Of a stretch of DNA of 64,000 bases, positions 45,119 to 58,104 are shown piece after piece. Under the pieces are notes generated by a model. It searched no databases and was not told the DNA's origin. It saw only the letters and a program-made list of their open reading frames with translations. How positions within the stretch are numbered: position 1 is the stretch's first letter; each line of letters starts with the position of its first letter. This DNA comes from Rhizophagus irregularis (taxonomy: Eukaryota; Glomeromycota; Glomeromycetes; Glomerales; Glomeraceae). Where the stretch lies: the NCBI RefSeq assembly GCF_026210795.1, contig NC_089433.1, forward strand, positions 4,427,001-4,491,000. Direction: 5' to 3'. The position numbers were made by a program, and so were the translations under genes.

Positions 45119-46012
45119 GATTGATTTATTCTTTTATAGAAAGAAAGAAAAAAAATTTGTTAAAAATACGGGAGATTCTCCATATTTAAATAAAAAAAAA
45201 AATGATTTTTTTTAGAATGTACCGGATATAATAATTTATTTTTTTTGTTGATTTTGGATCTGGTTAATTTTCGGTTAAGATCTTGTAATACATCAAGTGT
45301 AAATTTCAATTATTTCAATTAATCAGGTTAATTACAGGTATTTGTTTTTTCGTAATTTACAAATTTTGATCGACCCGTTATGAGAATTGTAAAAGCCAGA
45401 AAAAATTTTTGCACAGCCAAATCTTCATTACTATATTGCATACCGAAGGTAAATCATTAATTATTACTTGTTAAGGAAAATCATTTTCTTTGTAACCAAT
45501 GATCCTTCCCACGAGAGAATTAAAAAAATAACCGGTCCGTACGATCACGTGACATTGTTAAATTTTGAACAAAAACATGGTGGGAACTTCATGTACTAAT
45601 TATATGGAGCTCCTGCCCTATAAACGTTCCGAATTTATATAATTTAATATTTGTGCGTCCAAATAATTTAATTTATTTCACAGATTAAAAATATTTTTTT
45701 TACTTCAAATAAATTTAATTTATAAAATACATTGATAAAGCTATTCATAGATAACATCAAAATAAGAAATATAGAATGAGAATAAATATGAAATATAAAT
45801 AAGAATAAACCACTATATATACCAAAATATAAGACTATATGAGTAAAACTAATTTAGCTACCAATCTTGGAAAACTAAATTACCCGCCCGTCCAATACAC
45901 TCTCGTACATATCGAACTGTAAACAAAATAAAGTTTTTTATTGATGTTTATTAATTTATGTATAAGATATTGTCATTCATATGAACAAAATAACAACGTA
46001 AACGATTTACCT
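45119..46012. other. Intergenic region
   Basis: Upstream of paralog B and downstream of kinase A. AT-rich, no gene recognised. A possible 3' UTR of the kinase lies near 45890-46012. Confidence 0.4.
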
Positions 46013-47596
46013 TCAAGGGATCTGAGATGGTGATGTGTTCGATAAAGTTGGAAGAGCGATAATTTTATCCTCAAAATCTGTTAATTTTAAATATAATCAA
46101 TTTTTTATAAAATTATAAAATCGATTAATTATTTAGCTTACCTTTTATGTTATCATCATTAATTGATGTTGGGAGAGAAAGATCATTTTGACCAGAGTCT
46201 TCTACAAAAATTTAAAATAATAATATTATAAATCAAATTTAATAAAAAATAATTATAAACATTATTACCTAAAGTTAATTTAGCAAGATGTTCTTTAACT
46301 CTTTGAAACGATAAGAAACGACTTGTATAACAAGTACCAGGATTATTACCGGTTAGGTTCATAGTTTTAAGAAGACTATACTTTTTTCTATGTAAATTTG
46401 CTAAATAAGTTTCATTTGGTTCTTTTTCATGATTTTCTAACGTTGTTATAATTTGTTGAGCTGTTGGACGATTTTTTGGGTCTGAATCCCAACATTTTTC
46501 CATTAAATCCATGATATATTTGGAAATACCCATTTTTGGAGAAATTTCTGGACGAAGACCTCTTATAATATCAAGAATCAGAGTCGCATCATGATTTCTG
46601 TTGTTAAAAGGCTCTTCAAATGAATATATTACCCACATAATAATTCCTAAGCTGTATATATCCGATGCTGGCGTATATTGTCTACCAAGAAATATTTCAG
46701 GAGCAATATATGGAATAACACCATAAATTCCTGATGATTTAATTGATGATGATATATTTGCAGGTTGGCATAATCCAAAGTCACTTATACTAAAGTAAAT
46801 GTCTCTACCGCCGTGTTCTCCACCTTTTAGTAAAATATTGCCTATGTGCAAATCACAATGAACTAAACCTGAATTATGCATGATATTAAGTCCTCGAGAA
46901 ATATGATAAACAGTATTTTCATTGGAACTTAAATTAACATCATATACAACGCAATATGCTAATTCTGCAGGTTTCATAATATTTTGTTTTAAATTACCCT
47001 TATTAGCATATTCGGCTACTATTATAAAGTCTTGAGTAATTGGATCATATGAAATTCCGTAAAATCTGATTAAAGAACAAGTCCTAAAATTTGTTCTGTT
47101 GGATTCCATACAATGAATATAATTTTTAACCTACAATTATTATGTAATATGAATTATAAACATAAAAAATCTCATAATTTAAATGTATTGTATATGAATG
47201 CGATTATTACTATACCTCGTTAAGAAAATCCATAGTTATATTTCTTGAATTATATAATTTCTTTAAAGCAACGTCATAAATTCCTTTCCATTTAGCTTTA
47301 TAAATCTCACCAAATCCACCTTTTGCTATATATGTGATTTCACTAAATTGGTTATAAGGTATCCATTTTAAAATTTCATTTGGTTTATTACATTCTTTAA
47401 TAAAATCATCTACAATTTTGTTTCCACTTGACCAATTCGACCAATTCGGATTTTCACATTCGTTGCATAATAATAGTGTTATGCCCCAACAATTAATACA
47501 AATGGACCGAGGGTATTTGTAAATATATTCATTACATTCTTTACACCATTCGATAATTCTACAATTTTCACACAATGTCTCTAATTTTGGTATCAT
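46013..47596 (-). CDS. Protein kinase with N-terminal CxxC cluster (copy A), four exons
   Basis: Exons 47596-47216, 47130-46269, 46201-46142 and 46077-46013 join in phase to 455 aa. Four CxxC pairs (C9/12, C18/21, C33/36, C44/47) suggest a small zinc-binding N-terminus. The kinase domain follows: glycine loop KGGFGEIYKAKW (93-96), VALKK (Lys112), catalytic HCDLHIGNILL (Asp220), SDFG (Asp244), YIAPEIF and SDIYSLGIIMW, with a C-terminal CWDSDPKNRPTA block. HCDLH with SDFG and this C-lobe are typical of the large TKL-like kinase family of Glomeromycotina. It is predicted active. The last exons encode a short Ser/Asn-rich tail. Divergent from the nuclease-like gene at 52145, with the zinc-finger gene between them. 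Confidence 0.9.
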
Positions 47597-48799
47597 TTAT
47601 TTCTTAGTTTTATAATCAAAGTATTTGAAAAAAGAAAATGGTTAATAAAATTGTAGACATTTCTTATATAAGTATTAATATAAACATTACGTTATAAGGA
47701 AGAAATACTCCGTTGTTGTTGCACAATAATTGTATCGAAGATCACTCTAAGGAACATAGGTTCAGTTCCTGGGATGAGCAAAATAATTGGGAATTACGGG
47801 ACATGACGTCATTATCAATAGTCCCTCGTTACACTTCGGACTAATAAGTAATAAGTTATACATACCTTCTAATCTAATAATAAAAAATATACTGTATATG
47901 ACGTATCAAATCTTTATCACTTAAACACTTAAAAGCAACAATTAATGATAACCCACTTTTTTTTTAGAGTTGAATATTTTAGTCAAATGATTTACACGAG
48001 TTGAATTTGACAAGCGGTAAACATTGTTTTTAGAAATGACATTTTGATCTGATTAGTTCTTTTTATAGCATTAATCACAATCCTATTTGACTGGAAAGAA
48101 GAGATGATGGTATTGAAGTTTGATGTAAATCAAAATGTGCCGCAATCAAATTAGGACGTAATCGGTTGATATTAAATATTAAAAAACTCTTACAAGGAAA
48201 CATTTATAACAATTTTAATATACGCCAATTAATAAGTAGTTAGACAATTGTATTTGAACGTCCAAATTATGGTCATATCAATCAATGAAGAATATCAACG
48301 TAAAATATAATTTTTGAAAATTCATAACCATTTGCATGAGTATATTGACTTAACAAGGCAAATATATTATTTTATTGGGTGCGGCTCATTAAAGAATTAT
48401 TTTGTGACATTTTTAACATTAATGTACTAATTATGAAGTTCTTAAAAATAATTACAGTATATTAAAGAATTATTTGGAGTACTTTAATTATAACGTGTTA
48501 TCTTTGCGTGGCAGATTTATACAATGAGTTAAACTACCAACATGATATCATCAAAATACAAAATAAAAAGAATAAACTACTCAAAATACGGAATAATAAT
48601 AAGAATAAACTACTATATACAAAAAGGGAATTGCTAAACGTCGCCTGGGCAATTGTCGCCTGGGCGATCATCGCCTGGGTTTTTTTTTCGAATATGTCAC
48701 ATGATGTATAATATATAAAGAGTATCGACTGACAGCTGATTTTTTAACAGCTAATTTTTGATCGAGGTATAAATGAAAAAATTTTTACTAGGAATAGAG
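47597..48799. other. Kinase A upstream region
   Basis: No gene. ATACTCCGTTGTTGTTGCACAATAA at about 47705 matches a block upstream of kinase B (about 57180). GAGTTGAATTTGACAAGCGGTAAACATT at about 48000 also has a partner near 57370. These are conserved in the duplicated copy and may be promoter elements. CGCCTGGGCRAT repeats three times at about 48650-48680. Confidence 0.45.
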
Positions 48800-49638
48800 T
48801 TAAAGATCAAGATCTTCAAGTCCATAAAATGCTTTTTGTTCTTTAATAAATTTCGAATCGCATTGTTCAGCAAGCGCTTTACATATAACATAATCGTCAT
48901 CTTCATCCTCAAAAGTATCGCCTTGATTATTTTTTTTTTTTTGACAAATAAAGAGAGGATAAAATAAGCTTTAGATAATTCATGATATAATTATATTATT
49001 TCAATAAGAAATAACAGTTATTTTATGAGGTAGTGAAGTAGAAAGCAGGAAAGAGTACCTTTTTCCTTTTTCGTCATATCATTTGTGGCTGTAAAGTCAA
49101 TAACTCTGTCACGATGGATAAAAACCAGGTGTCGTTCTAGTTTACCAAAGGATCCAAATCGAGAACTATTGCAAATTGGGCACTAAACATGAAAGAAATA
49201 AAGTCAATGCAAAGTAGCAGGCAAAACTAATTCTTTGAGCCTACCTTAAATGGCATCTGTTGAGTGTGTTCACGCAAATGTTCTGCAAGAAAGCAATAAT
49301 AGATTATTACAATTCACTACAGCGTCAGGAAGTACTTAAGTACTGGCATATTATTTTTACCTTTTAATTGAGAAATATCATTCTGTCGCCTTTCACAATT
49401 TTCCCACGGACATTGATAAAATTGGCGTCCTTGATGAAACACTCTGCATAAGAACAGATCAGAAAGTAAAAACCTAATGACTCTTCTCAAGTAATAATTA
49501 GGAAACCTACCTTAAATTGGCCAAATCCTTGTGATCATTGTAGACGTGAAGCTCGAGTCCCTTCTGAGTGTAAAAGCACGGTGGTTTAGAATGAGAATCG
49601 GTCCATTTGCAGATAAATGGTGCTATGGAAGAAGACAT
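48800..49638 (-). CDS. C2H2 zinc-finger protein, five small exons
   Basis: Exons 49638-49511, 49443-49361, 49282-49245, 49182-49059 and 48921-48800 join in phase to 164 aa. It contains a clear finger CPICN...HLVFIH (CX2C-X12-HX4H) and an earlier C...C/H...H set (PFIC...CFYTQKGLELHVYNDH), plus a CPWENC pair. The acidic last exon (GDTFEDEDDDY) ends with LEDLDL. Without the last splice the frame closes at 49018 after a short tail. It is probably a nucleic-acid-binding protein; target unknown. Each exon is too short to stand out as a reading frame. Confidence 0.75.
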
Positions 49639-50133
49639 GATAATATTGATCTCAATAAAAATTTATAAAAAATAAATTAATAAATCACAGGCTTCTTGCA
49701 TAATGATTTGAAATGATTTAATGATTTAAGGGGATTGAGTCATAATTCGCTTTTTTTGGTTAATATGACGATGTCCCAGATCGTGATCCTATAGGGCTTA
49801 GTGGATAACAAATATCAATTGCGGAGATGAACTGTGACCTTAGATCATGGTCTCGTTGTTTATTTAATCTATCGACTGTGGAGAAGAATGTTAGTAGACT
49901 AGTAGGATAGAGAATTACCACGTTACCGGAAGATTAATTAGTATTAGTATGACTTCAGCGAAACTGTAAACCGTAGATTCTACTTTTTCTACAGATTGAA
50001 TTGTAAAATCACGTGAGTAGTTGTGAACTCAACAACGTGTAACTGCACCATAATTGAAAACTTTTTTTTATTTGACGAAAAAACTACAAGAATTAAACAA
50101 CCGTATATGTATGTGTATTAACGAATGAATGAT
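49639..50133. other. Intergenic region
   Basis: Nothing recognised. Includes the presumed promoter of the zinc-finger gene. Confidence 0.4.
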
Positions 50134-50418
50134 TTAATCTTTAATTTCTGGGGGATATTGATTTTTGTCAAATACATATTTCAACTCCTCTTTTGTTTCG
50201 TATATCATCATAATACATGTCCAATAAAAGCCATCAAGCGTACTTACTACTGTATATATCGAAATCAATAGTACAATTAAGTGAAGAATAAGCTTTAATA
50301 TGTTGATTATGTTTTTCTTGATATATCCGACGAACCGTTGAGAACGATTAGAGTTTGAGTAAGCAAGATAAAATTCGTAAAATTTTACGGTATCAGGATG
50401 CCACAAATTACGGATAGC
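50134..50418 (-). CDS. Hypothetical membrane protein exon
   Basis: About 94 codons open from a probable acceptor (TTACAG ending near 50420) to a TAA/TGA-type stop at 50134. It has one hydrophobic segment (IINILKLILHLIVLLISIYTVV). No ATG lies at the start of the frame, so an upstream exon is needed. A candidate start (ATG at about 50600) exists but its splice phase did not join, so the gene structure is unresolved. No family recognised. Confidence 0.35.
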   Translation of the reverse strand, partial: AIRNLWHPDTVKFYEFYLAYSNSNRSQRFVGYIKKNIINILKLILHLIVLLISIYTVVSTLDGFYWTCIMMIYETKEELKYVFDKNQYPPEIKD

Positions 50419-51935
50419 ATTTTCTGTAATACAAAGAATGATAATATATAAATCATTTGGTTGCTAATATCCCATCCTAGATTTTGTAATTTTTTCTCTA
50501 TTTGTTTTATTTGCTTCGTTTGCTTGGCCTACGAGAGGATTTTCATGATCATGGTCCGAGTGGTTGGAATATGAACATCAAGTAGATTGTTGTTGTCCAT
50601 TATGATCTGAGGAATTGAAAAGCAAAGTAAACCACCTTTTATATTCATCATCAAACGGTATTGCTGGAGAGATCCGGATTAGCAAAATATTTATTAACAT
50701 CATTGACATGCTAAATATATTAAGTATTTGCGTTATTGCGTTAAGTATTTAATTTAACGTAATGGTGCCATATTGATATTTGATTTGTTCTTGAACTCAC
50801 CGACTTTTTAAATCATGGCAAAACTTAGAACGTTGGGTTGCAAGTCTTCTTTTCGTAGAAATCCTACGTATTATATTTTTAACTCCGCCAACATAAAAGA
50901 TACGTTTCAGTTGTTATATGACCATTAGCTGGCATAGAAGTTATACATTTTTTTGTGACGAGTAAAACATTGTAAGAGGGAATAGTAATGATAATATACT
51001 GTATGTAAAAAAATAGAACGTTGTACTTACTAATACGCCAGCTGCAAGTGCGCATTATATTATAACACTTTAGGACATTTTTTGTTGATCAACGCCGGTT
51101 CGAATCTAGAGAAATAAAACATCAAAGCACAACCGATTTTTGATAAATTAGCTTTCACTGAAATGAGCCAAGCCTAACACATAAATTGACGTATGACCAT
51201 CTTCAAATCGTATTGGAATAATCAGACGTCTGGAGAAATCTTCGGATTGAAGCAGTCTTTCCTGTCCTGTATAATGTTAATATGGGGATGTTAGTTCGCA
51301 TATAAAGTAGTATTCGTTTTGATGTTTGTTGTAACCATGTGCTTTCACATTCTATAATCTCGGGTAATTACAAATAAACATGAATTCTATAAAACGTTTA
51401 TTCATTTATGTATTTTTTTTTTGTCTAAATTTGTCTAACATCATAATATCAAAAAAAAAAAATAATAAATAAAATATCGAAAATAAAAATCTAGTAATCT
51501 CTAATTTGACATGATTTTCTAATTCTTTTGTTATTTCACCATCTTCAGAATTTTTTTTTTGGAGCTAATACTATTAAGTGTAGAAACGATTTCGGAAATA
51601 TCTTTCAAATTCCCAACATCCTATTTAAAGATTAGATAGACTAATTCTGGCTCATTCTTGGATGTCGATCATTGGGCTGGGGTGTATCAATGATACAAAG
51701 GATCTTTTTAGTTTATTTATTTGTTTATTTAGCACTAGAAGAACACGAAGTAAAAGAGAAATCTAATCTAATAGAAAAGAGAACAATGTTGTGACACCCA
51801 GTCTTTATAACCCTCCAAGCCCCCAAAAAATGGGAAACCTTTTTGAGTTAGGTCACAAACTTAAAATCCAAAATTATATATTTGTATGCATCAATTGAAT
51901 CATGCAATGCTTTAAGATTGTTCTAACTCTCAGTT
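50419..51935. other. Intergenic region, possible unresolved exons
   Basis: Short open stretches and splice-like signals occur but no gene could be built. This about 1.5 kb is part of the extra sequence that separates kinase A and nuclease-like A compared with the compact copy B. Confidence 0.35.
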
Positions 51936-52060
51936 TCCGAATAAATCGAGCAATTTATAAGTTTATCAGTGTTTTTGTATCATTAAAAAGGTAATTTCTA
52001 AACCTAAAATTGGAAAACAATAACGTCTTTGCATTTACATATAATTTTTACTCCAAAATA
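51936..52060 (+). promoter_or_regulatory. Conserved upstream block of nuclease-like gene A
   Basis: TCCGAATAAATCGAGCAATTT...TTTATCAGTGTTTTTGTATCAT...AAAGGTAATTTCTAAA...CTTTGCATTTACATATRATTTTTACTC is nearly identical to 57866-57985 upstream of copy B. The conservation exceeds that of neighbouring intergenic DNA, so it likely holds the promoter/5' UTR. Confidence 0.6.
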
Positions 52061-52144
52061 AATGAATAAGTAAATAAAAAAAATTTAATAAATAATTCTT
52101 TATATAACATGCAAGTGAAAAAAAACAATTAACAATTTTTTAAA

Positions 52145-53110
52145 ATGAATTTATCAGATTATATTCGGTCAATCTTCTTTAAAGTCAATATTAATAATGA
52201 ACGACAAAGAACATTTGTTCTTAACCTATGTACAAAATTTTTGTCTTCAGATACCCGTTCTTTTGGAATTCAATCTAATGATCTTAGTCGTTTTGAAATT
52301 GATGAATTGTATAAATTAGTATTTCGATCAAATGATGTCAAAATGTATTTTTCTCCTAATTCTTTTATAACTTTTAACATAATTCAATATTCATTAGCGA
52401 GTATTTTACCAATTTGTAAAGTATGGTTTCAACCTTATGTTGAAAGTTTAAGGAGATTAGACAAAGAAAAAAGAAGAGAATGGAACCAAAATAGTAACAT
52501 GAATAATCAAGTAGATAATATGAAGAATGATTTAATTAATAATATTGGTCAAATTTTACCTGGTTTTAATTATCTTATTGATTTCAATTGGGATGTTTAT
52601 GAGAATCATCGACATCATGAAGTTGGTGATTTGGTTTTTGGATCAGATTATGGTGTTATTATTGTTATTGAAACTAAGTGGTTTAATACTGATACTTTAA
52701 GCAAAGCGCAAGTAAACGCTAGAAAAAAAGCTAGAAACCGAGTTAGAAAGTATAGAGGATACGCGCAAGAAAAATTTATTGCAGTAAAAGCAATTGGGGC
52801 TGTTTTTACAAATGATACAGGAAATTCCATTCAGTTTGTAGATGATCAAGATGCGGGAATCGCCAAAATTATTGAAATTCATACTCAATATCTTTATAAT
52901 TTCGACCGTGGTAGGATTTCATTAGTTAATCTGTGTTTAATCTTTTTTTTTGTTTTCGTAAACTAATGATTTTTTTATAAAATTCTAGAAGAATGGGAAG
53001 AAAGTCCAGAAAAACGGGGAATATTAAAAACCATTCTATATTATATTATAATAGTATTATTAGTCATTGTTGCTGTAATTGTAGGTTTAGCTATTTTAAC
53101 CGTTCCATAA
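52145..53110 (+). CDS. PD-(D/E)XK-like protein with C-terminal membrane anchor (copy A)
   Basis: Two exons (52145-52910, 52989-53110; 78-nt intron) give 295 aa. GDLVFGSDYGVIIVIETKW (Asp162, Asp168, Glu176-x-Lys178) has the D-(x)n-ExK pattern with a hydrophobic strand of the PD-(D/E)XK nuclease fold. It is followed by a basic segment (ARKKARNRVRKYRGYAQEKF) and a QFVDDQD block. The second exon adds a hydrophobic segment (LYYIIIVLLVIVAVIVGLAIL), a likely membrane anchor at the very C-terminus. No signal peptide. Enzymatic activity is inference from the motif. Paralog at 58105. Confidence 0.7.
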
Positions 53111-55527
53111 TCAAATTACTATTTTAAAGCACCATTAATGTATTTATACATTTGAAATGTTTATCTAATAATACTTTTGACACAATGATAAAGATCTTTT
53201 ATGACAAATTAAAGATTCAATATTTTGATATTTTAAATTAGTTTCTACGCACTCGCGCAAAATGCAGGATGTGATAAAATGGAAAAAAAATCTGTTCCTA
53301 GAGTAAACAGTAAAAATGAAAAATGAAAGGTGTGATGCATTGTAGTGATTACCAATATATTATCTCTAATCTAAACTTATTCAACTTATTCAAGCATAAC
53401 TCCGCAGCAAAACAAGTTTTGTGTTGGACGTGTAAATTAAAAATTTTTTTTTTTGACTCCTTATTAAGGAAAATCATTCGATTTTTCGTCAGGAGAATTT
53501 TATATCACATGTAGTTTACTTAGACGACGTTAATAGCCAAACTATTTTATTCGTTATTCGTATTACCCGCCATTCCGCAATTGATCCATTTGCGTCATTT
53601 TTTCTTGAAAAATTGAAATTCAAGTTATAATCAAATTATCTAATCATGAGTCCTATAAATGTCATTGATTTCCATGTTATCAATATCATGTAAAAAATCA
53701 TGTCTTGCAAAATTCGGATGACATTCTGATGAAGTGCAGAAATTTTTTAAGCATAAAGAAAAAGTTTTACAATCTTTTTTTTCCATACAACCCGTATTAA
53801 TATATATTTTGTTGAACAGGCCAAATACAAATTATGTACATACGACAAAAATTTTTAAGCCAATGATAATGTTTTTGTTTTCTAATAATTTAAAATACTT
53901 CATAACCATTCATAGAAAATTTCCTCACTTCTTCGTAAAAGTATAACTTAGGATAATTTTTATAAATTTCTAATGAACCCTACCACAAATTTTGGACCAT
54001 GTTTTGGACCATTTCCTATTGCGTGATTCACATTATTTAAAAATAAAATTAATAAAATATTTCTTACTAAGTTTTAAATGAAATATAAAACTATGACTGT
54101 CTTTACTATAACTATCAGATGGCAATAATATTATATCCACCTTCCGTTTCTTTTACTTTAATAATAGTAATAATAATTAGTTTATTATCACATAATGTAA
54201 CTTTTTAGCATTGTCCATCTCGGCTTCATCAATTCCATCAATATTAATATTTCTGGGAATTGAAATATATAATTAATCGGTTCAATTTTGGGATTCAAAT
54301 TAATAGTAAGTCTTTGTGAAGTTGATACTTTAAAAATTTTTATATGGATAAATGTTTTTAAGAATTCTCGAGAAAATAAACTAAAAATCCGACAATTTTG
54401 TAAAGTATTTAACAATAACACGTGAAATACTGTGATTTGACCCTTAATATCAAGTGCAAACTTTGTTAGGGTGATTGATATGTTTATGCATGGCATTGTA
54501 AAGCAATTTACAGGATAGTTAACTAGAGAATGTCTCAAATATAACTTAAGAAACATGCATATTATCTTGAAAGACTTCCTATACGACAAGAAAAAATGGC
54601 ATACTATGATAGCTCCTTTTCATTCTTAGTGATAATGGATATCAATACTCTTATTTCATTAGCCTAACGTTCTACGTGGTTATTTAACAGTATATCTCAC
54701 ATTCCTGTAGCATCTACTATTTAAAGAACAACTTCAACTTTTTATTGAATGTTAAAAGAAAAAAGAAAGACATATCACATATCGCTCAAAATAAATAATA
54801 TATTAATATTAATAAAATTCTACCTTACTTAATTATCATGTTGCGGCCCTATATTTAAAATCCCATTATACTTTGTTCCATAATAACGATAACAACTCTT
54901 TCGCAAGTCGATTTTTTTTTTATTAAAAGGAGCGAAAATTTTCTAGCTTTAAAAAATAAGGTTCAGATTTTAAAAAATTTAAATTGACGTATAATATATT
55001 CGAAAGATTTAAAAGCTTTGGCTCATAAAATTAGAATGATAAATTAACAATATCAATGATAAATTCAATGTCAATTTGATTCTTTCTTTATGACGTAATT
55101 CTATTACTTAACGCTTTACTGTATGTAAAATATTTAACCGAGCGTGATTTTAGAGTTAGCTAAAAACAGTTTCTTTACTTTTATTAATTCTTTATAATAT
55201 TAACTTTGAAATGTGAGACTACGCACGTTGTAAATATGTTTTTTTAACCGTATTTAATAAAGTAAATAGTTGTGCAGTACATAATATAAAAAGTAGTCAC
55301 GAACATTCTCAGTAAATTTGTTATTTAACTATTTAATCATATAATGAGATAATAAATAAAATAATAAAATAAAAAATATTTAATATAATGGTAAATTATA
55401 TAATAAAATAAAATAAATTTTTTTAGTAATCTGAATTTAATTCGTCAACATCAACACTTCTAAATTTCTTTAATACTCAGGTGTTGCTTATTTCTATACG
55501 TATATGTTAAAACATTTGTGTTTTCTT
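53111..55527. other. Intergenic region between the two duplicated gene pairs
   Basis: No gene supported. ACGCACTCGCGCAAAATGCAGG (about 53248), ATTCGTATTACC...ATTCCGCA..TGATCCAT.TGCGTCAT (about 53555) and TTGGACCATTTCCTATTGCG (about 54010) have partners downstream of copy B, so the duplicated segment extends to about 54.05 kb. A 133-codon frame at 54188-54589 (-) has no ATG or domain and is not annotated. Confidence 0.5.
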
Positions 55528-57089
55528 TCAAGAATTCTGGGGTAGTGATGTTACTGATGTATTTGGTAATGTTGGAAGAGCGATAATTTCATCTCCAAAA
55601 TCTGTTTATTTTAAAATAAAGTCAACCTTTTATAAAATCGATTAATAATTAATATTTAGTTTACCTCTTATAAAATCATCATTATTAATTGATGTTGGGA
55701 GCGAAAGATTACTCTTCCCAGAATCTTCTACAAAAATTTAGAATAATACTATTTAAATTATAAGATCAAATTTAACAAAATAGTTTATAAAAATATATTA
55801 CCTAAAGTTGATCGAGAAAGATGTTCTTTAACACTTTGAAACGACAAGAATCGACTTGTATAACAAGTACCAGGATGATTACCGATTAGATTCATAATTT
55901 TAAGAAGACAAACCTTTTTCCTGTGCGAATTTTCTAAGAAAGGTTGGTTCGGACCTTCCTTTAGCATTGTAATAATTTGTTCAGCTGTTGGACGGTTTGT
56001 TGGATCTGAATCCCAACATTTTTCCATCAATTCTTTAATATAATTAGGAATACTTAACTGAGGAGGAATTTCTGGACGAAGACCTCTTACTATAATTTCA
56101 AGAATTAAATTTGCATCATGGCATCTGTTATTATAAGGTTCTTCAAGTGAATATAATACCCAAATAATAATTCCTAAACTATAAATATCTGACGCTTGTG
56201 TATATGGTTTCCCAAGAAATATTTCGGGTGCAACATATGGAATAACACCATAAATTCCTGATGATTTGATTGATGATGATATATTTGCAGGTTGGCTTAA
56301 TCCAAAATCACTTATACAGATTGGCATTTGATGCTGATTTCTTAATAAAATATTGCCTATATGCAAATCACAATGAACTAAACCAGAGCTATGTATTATC
56401 TTAAGTCCTTGAGCAATATCGAATATAATTCTTTTATTGGTACTAAATTTGTAATAATCATTATCTCTAAAGTTATAATTTGTAAATTCTACAGGTTCCA
56501 TGATATTTTTTTTTAAATCTCCTTTATCAGCATATTCAGTTACCATTATGAAATTTTGAGTAATTGAATCATACGAAATTCCATAAAATCTAGTTAAAAA
56601 AGAAGTATCACAATTTTTTCTATTTGATTCCATAGTCTGAATGTAATTTTTAACCTACAATTATAATACAAAAGTGAGTTATTAATATAATAAATCTCGT
56701 AATTTAAATGTAGTATTATGAGATACCTCATTAAGAAAATCAACGGTTATATTTTGAGAATCATATAATTTCTTTAAGACAACATAAGCTCCTTTCCATT
56801 TAGCTTTATAAATTTCTCCAAATCCACCTTTTGCTAAATATGTAATTTCACTAAATTGGTTATAGGGTATCCATTTTAAAACTTCATTTGGTTTATTACA
56901 TTCTTTAATAAAATCATCTACAATCTTATTTCCACTTGACCAATTCGACCAATTCGGATTTTCGCATTCATTACATAATAGTAGTTTTATGGTTTTACAA
57001 TATCCACAAATAGACGGAGAGTATTTATTAGATTGAACCTTACAATACTCACACCATCCAATTACTCTACAATTTTTACATGTTTCCAT
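55528..57089 (-). CDS. Protein kinase with N-terminal CxxC cluster (copy B), four exons
   Basis: Exons 57089-56727, 56654-55802, 55727-55665 and 55601-55528 join in phase to 450 aa, with intron positions identical to copy A. CxxC pairs lie at C4/7, C13/16, C28/31 and C39/42. Kinase motifs: KGGFGEIYKAKW, VVLKK, HCDLHIGNILL, SDFGLSQPA, YVAPEIF and CWDSDPTNRPTA. All catalytic residues are present. The glycine-loop to VAIK region is one residue shorter than in A (AYVVLKKL versus IYDVALKKL). Transcribed divergently from the nuclease-like gene B, about 1 kb apart. Confidence 0.9.
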
Positions 57090-58104
57090 TGATTTTTTGT
57101 TTATAATTAAAAGAAAAGGGTTAATAAATTGTAGGATTATTGGACAAAATATATAAGCATTACATCATTAGGGAGAAAACACTCCGTTATCGTTTCACAC
57201 AATAACGAATTTGAAAATCCATCCGTTAAGACTTACTGTAAATAGTCAAAATTGCCATTATGCAAACGTGATTTATAGTAACACTTGCCTGACATTAAGT
57301 TACACATTAAATTAATACTTTATTTTTTAGACGATTTAGTTACAATTTGGCGTTCAAATGCTTTACAGTTGAGTTGACTTTACAAGGCGATGGACATTAT
57401 TAATTAAAAATGATATTTTTTTTTGAATCAATTTTTTGAATTTATTTTTTATTTTTTTTTTTAAATTTGATCGTTTCAATCGCAAAAGATTGTGGATAAG
57501 CTGCAAAAAGTTAAGATGATGATACTTAATATTAATTAATTTTTAACATACGTTAAATACTTGAAATAAATTTATAATCCATAATGATAAAACTTAATGT
57601 ATAAAAATATTAATTATTTTTTGAAAGTTTTGCTTGCGCAATTTGCGTAATTTAAATATATTAATATATTAATTTAATTTAACTTTTTGTATAATAATTT
57701 TTTAAATAATTATTAAGTGGCACCAGATAACATGAAATATCAATAATGATAATAAATTCTTGTTTCTTGTAATATACTATACTTTTGTGTACATCCATGC
57801 TTAAAATAGAATCAGGAAAAAAATATTTACCGGCTTTTCATACTGGATCTGCTCTGATTTTTAGATTTCCGAATAAATCGAGCAATTTTTACGTTTATCA
57901 GTGTTTTGTATCATGAAAAAGGTAATTTCTAAATCTAAAGTTGGGAGACAAAGACAGCTTTGCATTTACATATGATTTTTACTCTATAAAAAAAAATAAA
58001 CAAAAAAAAAAAAAATTAAATAAAAATTCTTTATATATATACCACATGCATAACATGTAAATGAAAAAAAAATTTTTATCAATTTTTTTTAAAACTTTCG
58101 AATA
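57090..58104. promoter_or_regulatory. Compact divergent promoter region of copy B
   Basis: About 1 kb shared by kinase B (-) and nuclease-like B (+). It has conserved blocks with copy A near 57165-57205 (CACTCCGTTATCGTTTCACACAATAA), near 57360-57400 and at 57866-57985. In copy A the same blocks are separated by about 3.9 kb that includes the zinc-finger gene. Confidence 0.5.

Noticed and set aside
47745-47790. GGTTCAGTTCCTGG, resembling a tRNA T-arm
   Set aside because: No acceptor stem, D-arm or anticodon arm could be folded around it.
48508-48967. Two short plus-strand frames
   Set aside because: One is antisense to the last exon of the zinc-finger gene; the other has no domain and covers the CGCCTGGGC repeat.
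50560-50610. ATG-started exon (MDNNN) as first exon of the membrane-protein gene at 50134
   Set aside because: The splice phase with the next exon gives an immediate stop; the model does not join.
54188-54589. 133-codon minus-strand frame
   Set aside because: No ATG start, no recognised domain, and the partner region after copy B does not keep the frame.
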